This document shows positions 6,883 to 15,909 of a stretch of DNA of 64,000 bases, one piece after another. Origin of the DNA: Desulfarculus sp. Its GTDB lineage: Bacteria > Desulfobacterota > Desulfarculia > Desulfarculales > Desulfarculaceae. The stretch covers positions 54,620-118,619 of the forward strand of contig JACRDC010000083.1 of the NCBI GenBank assembly GCA_016218705.1. The letters run 5' to 3'. The stretch's first letter is position 1. Every line of letters begins with the position of its first letter. The notes under the pieces were generated by a model that made no database searches, was not told where the DNA came from, and saw only the letters and a program-made list of their open reading frames with translations. A program made the translations under genes and the position numbers.

Positions 6883-7936
6883 TACCTTCGCGCCCCACTT
6901 CACGGCCACGGGCGTGGGCACCCTGCCCCACCTGGACCCCCGGGCGGCGGTGGCCGACGTCTGCGCCCGTCTGCCCCAGATGCCCTACTGGCCCCAGTTG
7001 CCCCGGCTCTCGGCCATCGAGGACATGAACCTACAGTACGCCCGGGCGCTCAGCCCCCTGGTGGCCGCCGACCTGGAGGGACGCAGCCTGCTGGCCCATC
7101 CGGGCATGAGCCGCGAGGAGGCCCTGGCCGCCTTTTACGAGCGCCTGCTGGCCGGCCCCCAGGAGGACTTCGGCCTCTTGCCCCATGAAGCGGCGGGCTT
7201 CTTCGCCTTTTTGGAGCAGGTGGGCGCCGCCGGCCCGGGGGCCTTCCCCTGGGTCAAGGGACACGTCACCGGGCCGCTGACCCTGGCGGCCTCGGTGCTG
7301 GGCACCGACGGCAAGGCCCTCTTGTACGACGACGAGATGGCCGAGGCCCTCGCCAAGGGCCTGGGGGTGGCGGCGGCGGCCCAGGTCCGCCAACTGGCGC
7401 CCCTGGGCCGGCCGGTGCTGCTCTTCTTCGATGAGCCCTTTCTCTCGGGCTATGGCTCGGCCTTCTCACCGGTCAGCCGCGAGAAGGTCGTTGAGTTGCT
7501 CGGCCTGGCCGCCCAGGAGACCCGCGCGCGGGTGGACGCCGTGCTGGGGGTGCACTGCTGCGGCAACACAGACTGGGGCATGCTGGTGGACGCCGGCCTG
7601 GACGTGCTCAACCTGGACTCGGCCGGCTTCGGCGAGCACCTCTTGCTCTACCCCCAGGCCCTGCGCGATCTCTACGCCCGGGGCGGGGCCGTGGCCTGGG
7701 GCGCCGTGCCCACCGTCAAGTTCACGGGCCAGGAGACGGCCCCCGGCCTGTGGGCCGGCCTGCGCGGCCTATTGGACAAGCTGGTGGCCTCGGGCTTCGA
7801 CCCGGCCACCCTGGCCCGCCAGGCGCTCATCACCCCGGCCTGCGGCCTGGGAGGCCTGGAGCAGGACAAGGCCCTGGCCATCCTCGACCTCACCCGCCAA
7901 GTCTCGGAGTTGGCGCGCCAAGAATTAGCGGTCTAG
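6875..7936 (+). CDS. MetE C-terminal-like (cobalamin-independent methionine synthase family) protein
   Basis: TIM-barrel protein of about 353 residues resembling only the C-terminal catalytic half of MetE. It begins FAPHFTATGVGTLPHLDP. Likely zinc and active-site elements are VHCCGNTDW and TPACGLGG, with LNLDSAGF between them; these match the short methionine-synthase-like proteins of anaerobes. Those short proteins probably take a methyl group from a corrinoid protein rather than from methyltetrahydrofolate-polyglutamate, but this is family-level inference. I prefer GTG 6875 (VPSTFAPHF), which overlaps the efp stop by 8 bases. A hairpin follows the stop. Confidence 0.78.
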   Translation: MPSTFAPHFTATGVGTLPHLDPRAAVADVCARLPQMPYWPQLPRLSAIEDMNLQYARALSPLVAADLEGRSLLAHPGMSREEALAAFYERLLAGPQEDFGLLPHEAAGFFAFLEQVGAAGPGAFPWVKGHVTGPLTLAASVLGTDGKALLYDDEMAEALAKGLGVAAAAQVRQLAPLGRPVLLFFDEPFLSGYGSAFSPVSREKVVELLGLAAQETRARVDAVLGVHCCGNTDWGMLVDAGLDVLNLDSAGFGEHLLLYPQALRDLYARGGAVAWGAVPTVKFTGQETAPGLWAGLRGLLDKLVASGFDPATLARQALITPACGLGGLEQDKALAILDLTRQVSELARQELAV

Positions 7937-7941
7937 CCTGA

Positions 7942-7964
7942 AAGGGGCCCCAGCCGGGGCCCTT
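7942..7964 (+). terminator. Hairpin after the MetE-like gene
   Basis: AAGGGGCCCC-AGCC-GGGGCCCTT forms a strong stem with one bulge, a few bases past the stop. No T-run follows, so termination is likely but not certain. Confidence 0.5.
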
Positions 7965-7981
7965 CACGTCAACATTTGTAG

Positions 7982-8011
7982 TTGATTTATCCCCTTCCAG
8001 AATGCTATGCT
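7982..8011 (+). promoter_or_regulatory. Candidate promoter for the DUF898/M48 operon
   Basis: TTGATT, an 18-base spacer and TATGCT lie about 100 bases upstream of the DUF898 start, in a locally AT-richer stretch after the preceding terminator. Each element matches four of six consensus positions. Confidence 0.38.
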
Positions 8012-8107
8012 TGCCCTGCCCAATGCCTTGACCTGCCGGGGGCATGTGGGGGGGAACCCGCGAAAAATCCATATCCAGCGCTTACGCGACTATCGCATGG
8101 GGGGACC

Positions 8108-9382
8108 ATGTCGTTTCAGGTCGTCTATCTGGGACACGTGGGGATCAACTTCCAGCACACCGTGGTGGCCGACTGGCTGGCCCAGGAGCTGGGAATCCAT
8201 CGTCGGCAGGCGTTGGTCATGCTCAAGCAACCCCGCTTGGTCATGAAAAAAGGGCTCAGTGAAACCGAGGCCCGGGAAGAGTCGGCCAGGTTCTGGGAGC
8301 AGGGGGTGGTGGTCGAGGTGGAGGAAATGCCCGCCACCGCGAGCGAAGACCAACAAGCCCCGCCCGCCCAATCATTGTTCTTGGAATTCCAGGGCAAGGG
8401 CAGTGAGTACTTCCGCATCTGGATAGTCAACCTAGCGCTGACCATCGTCACCCTGGGCATTTATTCGGCCTGGGCCAAGGTGCGGCGCAAGAGCTACTTC
8501 TACGGCAACACCCGCCTGGGCGGCGAGGGATTCGAGTACCTTGCCGACCCCAAGAAGATACTAAAGGGCCGGCTTATCGCCGTGGGGCTCTTGGCCGTCT
8601 ATCAGGTGGCCCTACACTTCCATCCCGTGGCCGGGGGCATAGTTTTTCTGGGGCTGGCCGTCTTCTACCCCTGGGCCATGGTCAAGAGCCTGGCCTTCAA
8701 CGCCCGCAACAGCGCCTTCCGCAACATCCGCTTCAACTTCAACGGCCGCTATGGCCCGGCCTACGTGGCCTTCCTGCTTTGGCCCTTCCTAGGCAGCCTC
8801 ACCCTGGGCATCCTCTGGCCCATGGCCTACCGCCGGCAGAAGAAGTTCATCGTGGATCACCTCAGCTACGGCACCCAGCCCTTCACCTTGAACGCCGCCA
8901 ACAAGGACTTCTACAAAATTTTTTTCCACACCTTTCTGGTGGGCATTCTCGGTATCGTGGTCTACGGGATTCTCATGGCGATGATTGACAGCGCGTCAAA
9001 AAGCATGATGAGCCAGAATCTGCCCAATATTCGGATTGCTCTTCCCTTTCTCATGGCTCTGGTTTCCGTGTTCACCTACTCTTGCTTCACGGCCCAAACC
9101 AGCAACCTGGTCTTCAACACCAGCCATGGCGGCGACACCCGGTTCTACTCCACCCTGCCGGCCTTGGGATATGCCTGGGTGGTGATCTCCAACACCATCC
9201 TCACCGCCCTGACCCTGGGCCTGTTCCACCCCTGGGCCTCGGTGCGGGCCTGGCGCTACCGCATGTCCCACCTGAGCCTGAGCACCCCCAGCTTGGATGC
9301 CTTCGTCTCCGCCCAGGCCGAACAGGTCAGCGCCCTGGGCAGCGAGACCACCGACATCATGGGCTTTGACTTCGGGCTATGA
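8108..9382 (+). CDS. DUF898 (YjgN-type) multi-pass membrane protein
   Basis: Protein of 424 residues. An N-terminal soluble part (about 1-85, MSFQVVYLGHVGINF...) may be a small regulatory domain. DUF898 follows, with repeated phrases such as GIYSAWAKVRRKSYFYGNTRL, NIRFNFNGRYGPAY, SLTLGILWPMAYRRQKKFI and GLFHPWASVRAWRY and at least eight hydrophobic segments. Its function is unknown. I chose ATG 8108 because GGGGGGACC precedes it and the upstream codons of the track ORF look non-coding. The stop overlaps the start of the M48 protease (ATGA), a pairing often seen in proteobacteria that suggests a joint envelope role. Confidence 0.82.
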   Translation: MSFQVVYLGHVGINFQHTVVADWLAQELGIHRRQALVMLKQPRLVMKKGLSETEAREESARFWEQGVVVEVEEMPATASEDQQAPPAQSLFLEFQGKGSEYFRIWIVNLALTIVTLGIYSAWAKVRRKSYFYGNTRLGGEGFEYLADPKKILKGRLIAVGLLAVYQVALHFHPVAGGIVFLGLAVFYPWAMVKSLAFNARNSAFRNIRFNFNGRYGPAYVAFLLWPFLGSLTLGILWPMAYRRQKKFIVDHLSYGTQPFTLNAANKDFYKIFFHTFLVGILGIVVYGILMAMIDSASKSMMSQNLPNIRIALPFLMALVSVFTYSCFTAQTSNLVFNTSHGGDTRFYSTLPALGYAWVVISNTILTALTLGLFHPWASVRAWRYRMSHLSLSTPSLDAFVSAQAEQVSALGSETTDIMGFDFGL

Positions 9383-10446
9383 GCCGCGTCCTGGGGCATT
9401 GGCTGGACGGCCAGAGTTCGGCCCGGGTGGCGGCGGCCCTGGTTTCGCGGCCAGAGGGCGGCCTGCGCGTGGAGCGCCTGGAGGATGGCCTGGCCCTGTT
9501 GACCCAGGATAAATTCCAGGCCCAGGTCTCGCCGCGTCTGGGCAGCACGCCCCGCCACATTAGGTTTCCCCAGGGCGCCCAGTTCGTCAGCGAGGACAAC
9601 CAGGGGGTGGACGAGTTGCTCTCGGCCCTGGGCCGGCCCCGGCCCTGGATGGCCCTGGTCCAGGCCCTGGAGGCCCACAAGGGCTACGTGGCCCTCAGCC
9701 TGGCGGCGGTCCTGCTCATAATCTTCGTGGCTGTGCGCTATGGCATGCCCCTGGCCGCGCGTGAGGTGGCCTCGCGCCTCTCGCCGGAGGTTATGCGGCA
9801 GACCGAGGAGCAAATCCTCGCAGTATTGGACAAGACCGTCCTGTCACCCACCCAATTACCGCCCCAGGTTCAGGCGCGCCTGCAAAACCACTTCCGCCCG
9901 GCCCTGCTGGGCAATCCCCTCTACAACCTGCGCGTGCTTTTCCGCAAGGGCGGCGACCTGGGTCCCAACGCCCTGGCCCTGCCGGCCGGCGCCGTCGTCT
10001 TCACCGACGAAATGGTGAACCTGGCCCAGCACGATGACGAATTGCTGGCGGTGCTGGCCCATGAGATCGGCCACGTGGTGCACCGGCACAGCCTGCGCAT
10101 GCTGGTGCAGAATTCCCTGTTGGCCTTAATGGCCCTGGCCGTCACCGGCGACGTGAGCGGCACCTCCAATGTTTTCCTGGGTGCGCCGGTGGTGCTCACC
10201 GAACTGTACTACTCGCGGGAGTTCGAGCGCCAGGCTGACCTGCACGCCCTGCGCTTTCTGTGCGCCAGGGGGATTAAGACAAGCCGTTTCGCGGACCTGC
10301 TGATCAGGGTCAGTGCGGAGGTGGACAAGAAACGAGGCGGCGGCGACCAGAAATGGGGCAGCTATTTTTCGTCCCACCCCGGCACCGCCGAGCGAGTCCT
10401 GCCCTTCCAGGCTGGAGCCAGCGGCTGTGCTAATGCATTCAACTGA
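9379..10446 (+). CDS. M48-family metalloprotease, membrane-anchored
   Basis: Protein of 355 residues with a membrane segment at about 115-132 (YVALSLAAVLLIIFVAVRYG) and a peptidase M48 domain. The zinc motif is LAHEIGHVVHRH, with a downstream glutamate in SREFERQADLHAL. M48 enzymes are typically membrane or periplasmic quality-control proteases. The N-terminal 100 residues, before the membrane segment, are unusual for the family. It is translationally coupled to the DUF898 gene, which suggests that the protein works with or on that membrane partner. Confidence 0.88.
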   Translation: MSRVLGHWLDGQSSARVAAALVSRPEGGLRVERLEDGLALLTQDKFQAQVSPRLGSTPRHIRFPQGAQFVSEDNQGVDELLSALGRPRPWMALVQALEAHKGYVALSLAAVLLIIFVAVRYGMPLAAREVASRLSPEVMRQTEEQILAVLDKTVLSPTQLPPQVQARLQNHFRPALLGNPLYNLRVLFRKGGDLGPNALALPAGAVVFTDEMVNLAQHDDELLAVLAHEIGHVVHRHSLRMLVQNSLLALMALAVTGDVSGTSNVFLGAPVVLTELYYSREFERQADLHALRFLCARGIKTSRFADLLIRVSAEVDKKRGGGDQKWGSYFSSHPGTAERVLPFQAGASGCANAFN

Positions 10447-10449
10447 GGG

Positions 10450-10950
10450 CTAGAGCCGCTCCAACCGGCTGCTCTGGCGGCGCTTGGCCTTGGGCTCGCG
10501 GCGGGCTGGCCCCTTTTTCTTGGTGCTGAAGTCCCAGCCCTCTTCGTCTTCCTCGATCAGCAGGGGCGAGCCCTGGGCCGTGGCCATGAGCCGGCCAGCG
10601 AAGACCCGCGCCGGGATAACCTCGGCGCCGGCGGAGCGGCACAGGCCGGCCAGCTCGCGGTCGTCGGTGATGACCGTGGCCCCAGAGCCTTGCGCCCGCG
10701 CCAACTCCACGATCACCTGGTCGGCCTTGAGACGCGTCCCCGAGAAGATCACCGGCACCCCCTGGGCCGAGGCGCGCCGGGGCTCCGGGTCCTGGCCGCC
10801 GTCAAAAACCACCGTGAGCCGGTGGGGCCTCTTCTTGCGGTACAGGCGCAGGGCCAGGAGCAGGGCCTGGCGGCCCTGGCCCAGATCGGCGGCCAGGAAC
10901 AACTCCGGCGTCTGGTGGATGAGGTTGTAGCCGTCAATGATGAGGTGCAT
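10450..10950 (-). CDS. NYN-domain RNA-binding/nuclease protein (YacP-like)
   Basis: Protein of about 166 residues with a PIN-like NYN fold. It begins MHLIIDGYNLIHQTPEL, and the acidic metal-site positions fall in IIDGYN, VVFDGG and VITDDRELA. Relatives (YacP/Rae1) cleave mRNA in the ribosomal A site. A basic C-terminal tail (STKKKGPARREPKAKRRQ) suggests RNA binding. The track ORF extends to 10986, but its first 12 codons lie inside an intergenic palindrome, so I chose ATG 10950. It converges with the M48 gene, with only three bases between the stops. Confidence 0.8.
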   Translation of the reverse strand: MHLIIDGYNLIHQTPELFLAADLGQGRQALLLALRLYRKKRPHRLTVVFDGGQDPEPRRASAQGVPVIFSGTRLKADQVIVELARAQGSGATVITDDRELAGLCRSAGAEVIPARVFAGRLMATAQGSPLLIEEDEEGWDFSTKKKGPARREPKAKRRQSSRLERL

Positions 10951-10960
10951 GGTATCTACT

Positions 10961-11070
10961 GCTGATATGCAATCAAAGCCGTCCATGGCTTTGATTGCAT
11001 ATCAGCCGGGCAAAACCCGGGGTCCCCAAGCAAACGCAGTTTGCTTGGGGTGGTTCTTGGCCCGCATACC
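10961..11070. repeat. Composite palindromic intergenic repeat, copy B
   Basis: A long perfect palindrome (CTGATATGCAATCAAAGCC, loop, GGCTTTGATTGCATATCAG) is followed by CCGGGCAAAACCCGG and then CCCCAAGCAAACG-CAG-TTTGCTTGGGG. The last module is almost identical to one at 63.9 kb, and the general order matches copy A. It fills the gap between the parB stop and the NYN gene start, both minus strand. Confidence 0.75.
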
Positions 11071-11086
11071 AATTTGCCCCTCTGTG

Positions 11087-11992
11087 CTAGCGGCCAAGGA
11101 GCTCCAGGAGCCGCTCCAACTCGCCGTCGGAGAAGAAATGCAGGATAATCTGGCCCTTCTTGGCCTTGCGCTTGATCTCCACCTTGGTGCCCAGGTTGGC
11201 GCGCAGTTGATCGGCCAGGCTCTCGATGTAGGCCTTGTCCGGGTCGGGGCGCTTGGCCCTGGGGGTCTTGAGCAGGTTCTTGACCAAGCGCTCGGTGGCC
11301 CGCACGCTTAAGTGCTGCTTGAGGATCAGGTCGCGGGCCTGGCGGATCAGTGGCGCCGAGCCCAGGGCCAAGAGCGCCCGGGCGTGGCCGGCGCTTAGGG
11401 TGCCGGCGGCCAGGTCGTCCTGGATCAGGTCGGGCAGCTTCAAAAGGCGCAGGGTGTTGACCACCGTGCTGCGGTCCTTGCCCACCCCGGCGGCGATGTC
11501 CTCGTGACTGAGCGCGAACTCGTCCATGAGCCGCTGGAAGGCCCGGGCCTCTTCCAGGGGGTTAAGGTCCTCGCGTTGCAGGTTCTCCAACAGCGCCAGG
11601 AGGAGCGCCTGCTCGTCGGTGGCCTGGCGCACCACCACCGGCACCCGGGTCAAGCCGGCCATCTGGCTGGCGCGCAGGCGCCGCTCGCCGGCGATGAGCT
11701 GGTAGCCCCGCTCCACGGGGCGCACCAACAGGGGCTGGATCACGCCATGCTCGGCGATGGAGGCGGCCAGGGTCTCCAGGGCGGCGGGGTCGTAGACCCG
11801 CCGGGGCTGGAAGGGGTTGGGCTCGATGCTCTCCAGGGGCAGGTCTATGACCTTGTCATCGGGCTTGGGCGCCGTGGGCGGCTGGCCGGGCACCAGGTTG
11901 TCGTCGCCCAAAAGGGCGGCCAGGCCGCGCCCCAGGGCCAGGGGCTTCTTGCGGGGGGGGGCGCTCTTTTTAGGCTCTTGTTCGCCGGTCAT
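11087..11992 (-). CDS. parB: Chromosome-partitioning protein ParB
   Basis: Complete 301-residue ParB. Residues 1-40 are a basic N-terminal tail containing LGRGLAALLG. The ParB/Srx CTP-binding domain follows, with IEPNPFQPRRVY, the IQPLLVRP strand and the GERRLRA box. The helix-turn-helix that reads parS is LSHEDIAAGVGKDRSTVVNTLRLLKLP. The dimerisation tail ends LERLLELLGR. It overlaps parA by 4 bases (ATGA), giving the usual parA-parB order. I did not see a parS site in the window. Confidence 0.96.
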   Translation of the reverse strand: MTGEQEPKKSAPPRKKPLALGRGLAALLGDDNLVPGQPPTAPKPDDKVIDLPLESIEPNPFQPRRVYDPAALETLAASIAEHGVIQPLLVRPVERGYQLIAGERRLRASQMAGLTRVPVVVRQATDEQALLLALLENLQREDLNPLEEARAFQRLMDEFALSHEDIAAGVGKDRSTVVNTLRLLKLPDLIQDDLAAGTLSAGHARALLALGSAPLIRQARDLILKQHLSVRATERLVKNLLKTPRAKRPDPDKAYIESLADQLRANLGTKVEIKRKAKKGQIILHFFSDGELERLLELLGR

Positions 11993-12780
11993 GCCGCCTC
12001 TCCCTGGCCGGCCTGGCCCTGGCCACCGGCCATCAGCTCGCGGGCCAGGTCCAGGTAGGCCTGGGCCCCGCTACTGCGCACGTCGTAGAGCAGGGCCGGC
12101 ATGCCGTGGCTGGGGGCCTCGGACAGGCGCACGTTGCGCGGCACCACCGTGTTGAACACCAAGCGCCCGAAGTGGCTGCGCACGTCCTCGGCCACCTGGC
12201 GGCTCAGGTTGTTGCGGCCGTCGTACATGGTCAGGAGAATGCCGTCCAGGGCCAGGGAGGGGTTCAAGGTGCGGCGCACCCGCGCCACGGTGTGCAAGAG
12301 CTGGGTCAGGCCCTCCAGGGCGTAGTACTCGCACTGCATGGGTATGAGGACACCCTGGCAGGCCGTGAAGGCGTTGAGGGTCAAGAGCCCCAGGCTGGGC
12401 GGGCAGTCCAGCAGAATGTAGCGAAAACGCTCGCGCAGCGGCTCCAGGGCCTTGGCCAGAAGGTACTCCCGCTGTTGCTCGCCGGCCAGCTCCATCTCGG
12501 CGCCGAAGAGGTTGACGTCGGAGCCGATGATCTGCAGGTGGGACAACTCCGTGGGGCGCAGGGCTTCCTGGGGGGTAGCGGCCCCGATGAGCACCTGATA
12601 GATGGTGGGGTCGCCGGGGCTGAGCTTGACCCCCAGGCCGCTGGTGGCGTTGCCCTGGGGGTCGCAGTCCACCAGCAGGGTCTCCTGCTCGGCGGCGGCC
12701 AGGCTGGCGGCCAGATTGACGGCGGTGGTGGTCTTGCCCACTCCGCCTTTCTGGTTGGCGATGGTGATTATGCGCCCCAT
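11989..12780 (-). CDS. parA: Chromosome-partitioning ATPase ParA/Soj
   Basis: Complete 263-residue ParA. The deviant Walker A is IANQKGGVGKTTTAVNLA at residue 8 onward. VDCDPQGNATSGLG is the A' motif, and ILLDCPPSLGLLTLNAF is Walker B. It lacks the N-terminal HTH of plasmid type Ia ParA, which points to a chromosomal Soj-type system. It binds DNA nonspecifically with ATP and is stimulated by ParB. Co-translated with parB. Confidence 0.96.
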   Translation of the reverse strand: MGRIITIANQKGGVGKTTTAVNLAASLAAAEQETLLVDCDPQGNATSGLGVKLSPGDPTIYQVLIGAATPQEALRPTELSHLQIIGSDVNLFGAEMELAGEQQREYLLAKALEPLRERFRYILLDCPPSLGLLTLNAFTACQGVLIPMQCEYYALEGLTQLLHTVARVRRTLNPSLALDGILLTMYDGRNNLSRQVAEDVRSHFGRLVFNTVVPRNVRLSEAPSHGMPALLYDVRSSGAQAYLDLARELMAGGQGQAGQGEAA

Positions 12781-12814
12781 AAGGCTAAACCTTACCCACG
12801 CCCGCCGTCCCTTG

Positions 12815-12875
12815 GCAAGGGAAAAGACCCCGCCGCCTCGTCCTCGCCAGGGAGGGCGCGGCGGCGGGGCGTAGA
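12815..12875 (-). terminator. Intrinsic terminator after secF
   Basis: On the minus strand CCCCGCCGCC and GGCGGCGGGG bracket a loop and are followed by TCTTTTCCC. The hairpin sits between the secF stop and the parA start and separates the sec-queuosine operon from parAB. Confidence 0.65.
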
Positions 12876-12906
12876 TGGATCATAGGCGATAACCAGCCGC
12901 TTGGCC

Positions 12907-14172
12907 TCACTTCTTCTTGCGCTTGCCGCGGCTCTGCTTGCTCCCTCGGGGCCGGGTGGTGGTGCCCAGGGTGCGCGCCACCTGACGGGGGGCCTTTTCC
13001 TCGGTTCCCTCCTCGTCCTCCTGGGCGGGCGCCTGGGACCTGGCGGCCGGCCGAGACGTGGGCCGGGCCACGGGCTTGGCGGCCTTGGCCGCCGGGGCCG
13101 AGAAGCTCAAGAGCCCGCCGCCCGTGGGCATCAACAGCAGCATGGGGCTGGCCATGTACACCGAGGAATAGGTGCCCACCGCCGTGCCGATCAACAACGC
13201 CAAGGCGAATTCCTCGATCACCCCGCCACCCAGGGCCACCAGGGCCACCAGCACCATTAGCACGGTGCCCACGGTGAGGATGGTGCGCGAGAGCGTCTGG
13301 TTGACCGAGTCGTTGACCAGGCTCTGCATGTCCTGGCGCGGGTTCTTGTGCAGGTTCTCGCGGATGCGGTCGTAGACGATGATGGTGTCGTTGATGGAGT
13401 AGCCGATGACCGTCAGCACCGCCGCCACGGTGGAGAGGTTGAACTCGCCTCCCAGCATGGTGTAGATGCCCACGGTGATGAGCACGTCGTGGGTCAGCGA
13501 GACCACGGCGCCCATGGCGTAGCGCAGGCGCAGGACCCAGCAGGCCAGGGCGGTGACCACCAGGCAGGTGACGATCATGGTGATTATCACCACGGTCTCG
13601 CCCAGGTGCATTACCTCGGCCAAGAGCCAGTACTCCACGATGGAGACGCCGGCCAGCACCGCGGCCATGACCCCGCTTAATATCCATTTGGCCTCGAAGC
13701 GGCCCGAGATGTACACGGCCATCAGCAAGAGCGAGAAGAAGATGGCCAAGAGCGCTTTTTGCCGTAGGTCCTTGCCCACCTTGGCGCCCACGGTCTCCAC
13801 GCGGCGCACCTCGAAGCCGTCGCTGTACACCGCCTTCAGCGCCGTGTTCAGGCCCTCGCCCAGGCCCTCCAGGTTAAGGTCGGGCTTCTGGGCGCGCACC
13901 AGGAACTCGTTGTCCTCGGCCTTGCCAAAGGACTGCACCTGGGAATCGTCCAGGGCCATGGGCTTGAGCGCCGCCCTGATGGCGCCGGGCTCGGTGGGCT
14001 TGGCGAACTTCACCTGGGCCAACAGACCGCCCGAGAAGTCTATGCCGTAGTTGAAACCGCCCTTGACGATCAGGGGTATCATCGCCGCCACCAGTAGCAG
14101 GGCGGAGATGGCCATGAGCAAGTTCTTCTTGCCCATGAAGTCAATATTTATGTCGGGTTTGATCAGTTGCAT
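12907..14172 (-). CDS. secF: Protein translocase subunit SecF
   Basis: Protein of 421 residues. First membrane helix is about 15-35, the periplasmic P4 domain begins FNYGIDFSGGLL, and five more helices follow with the hallmark VIGYSINDTIIVYDRIREN. SecF joins SecD and YajC in the proton-driven accessory complex of SecYEG. The C-terminal 80 residues after the last helix are an Ala/Pro/Lys-rich tail ending RGSKQSRGKRKKK. This is longer than usual and presumably cytoplasmic. Confidence 0.96.
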   Translation of the reverse strand: MQLIKPDINIDFMGKKNLLMAISALLLVAAMIPLIVKGGFNYGIDFSGGLLAQVKFAKPTEPGAIRAALKPMALDDSQVQSFGKAEDNEFLVRAQKPDLNLEGLGEGLNTALKAVYSDGFEVRRVETVGAKVGKDLRQKALLAIFFSLLLMAVYISGRFEAKWILSGVMAAVLAGVSIVEYWLLAEVMHLGETVVIITMIVTCLVVTALACWVLRLRYAMGAVVSLTHDVLITVGIYTMLGGEFNLSTVAAVLTVIGYSINDTIIVYDRIRENLHKNPRQDMQSLVNDSVNQTLSRTILTVGTVLMVLVALVALGGGVIEEFALALLIGTAVGTYSSVYMASPMLLLMPTGGGLLSFSAPAAKAAKPVARPTSRPAARSQAPAQEDEEGTEEKAPRQVARTLGTTTRPRGSKQSRGKRKKK

Positions 14173-14197
14173 GTTAGCTCCGCGTTGGCCGCCGGTA

Positions 14198-15805
14198 TTA
14201 GATGCTCAAGGTCTTGGGCCGGAACCGGTTGAGCACGTAGTCGAAGATCAGCCTGGTCACCACGATGGCCGTGAACATGGAGCTGACCAGACCGATGGTC
14301 AGCGTCACGGCGAAGCCCTTGATGGGGCCGGTGCCGAACTGGTAGAGCACCAGGGCGGCGATGACCGTGGTGAGGTTGGCGTCGAAGATGGTCACCGTGG
14401 CCCGGGCGTAACCGGCCTCTACGGCCCCGGCGATGGTCTTGCCCAGCCGAAGCTCCTCGCGTATGCGCTCGTTGATCAGCACGTTGGCGTCCACGGCCAT
14501 GCCTATGGTCAGAATGATGCCGGCGATGCCAGGCAGGGTCAGGGTGGCCTGCATGCCGGCCATCACCGCCAAGAGGATGATGATGTTCAGCACCACCGCG
14601 AAGTTGGCGGCCAGGCCCGAGAGCTTGTAGTAGATCACCATGAACAACAGCACCGCCAGGCCGCCCACCAGGGCCGCCATGACGCCCTGGTTGATGGAGT
14701 CGCGGCCCAGGCTGGGGCCCACGGTGCGCTCCTCCAGTATCTTGACGGGGGCCGGCAGGGCGCCCGAGCGCAGCACCACCGCCAGGTCGCGGGCCTCCTC
14801 CATAGTGAAGTCGCCGCTGATGCGGGCCTCGCCGCCGGTTATGGGCTCCTGGATCACCGGCGCCGACTGCACCTTGTTGTCCAGCACGATGGCCAGGCGC
14901 TTCTTGACGTTGCGCGTGGTCAGATCGCCGAACTGGCGGGCGCCGGCGGCGTTGAAGGCCACCGAGACATAGGGCTCGTTGTGCTGGGAATCCAGTTGCA
15001 CCCGGGCGTCGGTGATGGTCTCGCCAGTCATGCTGGCGCGGCTGCGCACCACGATGGGCTCGCGGGGGTTGGAGCGGCCGGTGGAGCGGTCGCGGGTCAC
15101 CAGATGGTTGAGCTCGGTGCCCGGGGGCAGGGTGGCCTTGGTCGCCGTCTTGGGGTCCACGGCGTCGTCCACCAGCTTGAACTCCAACTGGGCGGTCTTG
15201 CCGATGAGCGAGATGGCCCGCTGGGTGTCCTTGACGCCCGGCAACTGCACCAGGATGCGCCCGCCCGGCTGGGGCACGATCTCGGGCTCGGTGACGCCGA
15301 ACTGGTCAATGCGGTTGCGGATGGTCTCCAGGGCCTGGGTGGCGGCCTGCTCGCGGATATTTATGGCCGCCTTGTCTTGCAGCTTAAGCGTCATGGCCAC
15401 CTGGCCGTCGCCCAGGGTGCGCCCGGGCTCCAGGGCGTAGTCCGGGAAGCTCTTGGCCACCACGTCCTCGAACTTGGCCCGCTCGCTTTCGGCCAGCAAG
15501 TTGACGCCTATGCGCAGGTTGTGGTCCGACTCGGGGCGGGTGGTGCGCACGTTGTCGTCTTTCAGCTTGCGGGCCAGTTCCTGGCTGGCGCGCTCCACGC
15601 TAGAAGCCACGGCCTTTTCCACCTCAACTTCCAGGATGAGGTGCATGCCGCCTTGCAGGTCCAGGCCCAGGCGGATCTTCTCGGAGGGCAGGAAGCTCTT
15701 CCACCAGGAGGGTAGGTCGCTGCTCAGGCTGGGCATGAGGAACAACAGGGACAGAAAGACCACCACCACCACCGACAAGAGCTTGAGGGTGAAGTTCTTA
15801 GGCAA
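14198..15805 (-). CDS. secD: Protein translocase subunit SecD
   Basis: Complete 535-residue SecD. The N-terminal helix is followed by IRLGLDLQGGMHLILEVE, the large periplasmic P1 domain, and a six-helix RND-like membrane half containing LPGIAGIILTIGMAVDANVLINERIREE. SecD uses the proton gradient to help pull secreted proteins across the membrane. It lies 25 bases upstream of secF and about 100 bases after yajC on the same strand, the usual operon order. Confidence 0.97.
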   Translation of the reverse strand: MPKNFTLKLLSVVVVVFLSLLFLMPSLSSDLPSWWKSFLPSEKIRLGLDLQGGMHLILEVEVEKAVASSVERASQELARKLKDDNVRTTRPESDHNLRIGVNLLAESERAKFEDVVAKSFPDYALEPGRTLGDGQVAMTLKLQDKAAINIREQAATQALETIRNRIDQFGVTEPEIVPQPGGRILVQLPGVKDTQRAISLIGKTAQLEFKLVDDAVDPKTATKATLPPGTELNHLVTRDRSTGRSNPREPIVVRSRASMTGETITDARVQLDSQHNEPYVSVAFNAAGARQFGDLTTRNVKKRLAIVLDNKVQSAPVIQEPITGGEARISGDFTMEEARDLAVVLRSGALPAPVKILEERTVGPSLGRDSINQGVMAALVGGLAVLLFMVIYYKLSGLAANFAVVLNIIILLAVMAGMQATLTLPGIAGIILTIGMAVDANVLINERIREELRLGKTIAGAVEAGYARATVTIFDANLTTVIAALVLYQFGTGPIKGFAVTLTIGLVSSMFTAIVVTRLIFDYVLNRFRPKTLSI

Positions 15806-15909
15806 GGTCCACTCCTTGGCTGCAAGGCAACCCCAGCGCCCATGCCGGACGGGCGTCCAGCCAAGGGGCGGGACCGCCCGTCTGGGGCCTGGTCACGGGT
15901 TGGCGGAGA

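Noticed and set aside
10951-10986. N-terminal extension of the NYN protein ORF
   Set aside because: It falls in the palindrome of repeat copy B; MHLIIDGYN is the normal start of the fold.
10961-11070. CRISPR-like array in the repeat-rich gaps
   Set aside because: The repeats are palindromic modules in changing order without regular spacers or cas genes.
11087-12780. parS site near parAB
   Set aside because: I looked for a TGTTTCACGTGAAACA-like palindrome and found none by eye in the window.
14051-15715. Long plus-strand ORF (554 aa) opposite secD
   Set aside because: Shadow frame; secD is unmistakable on the minus strand.
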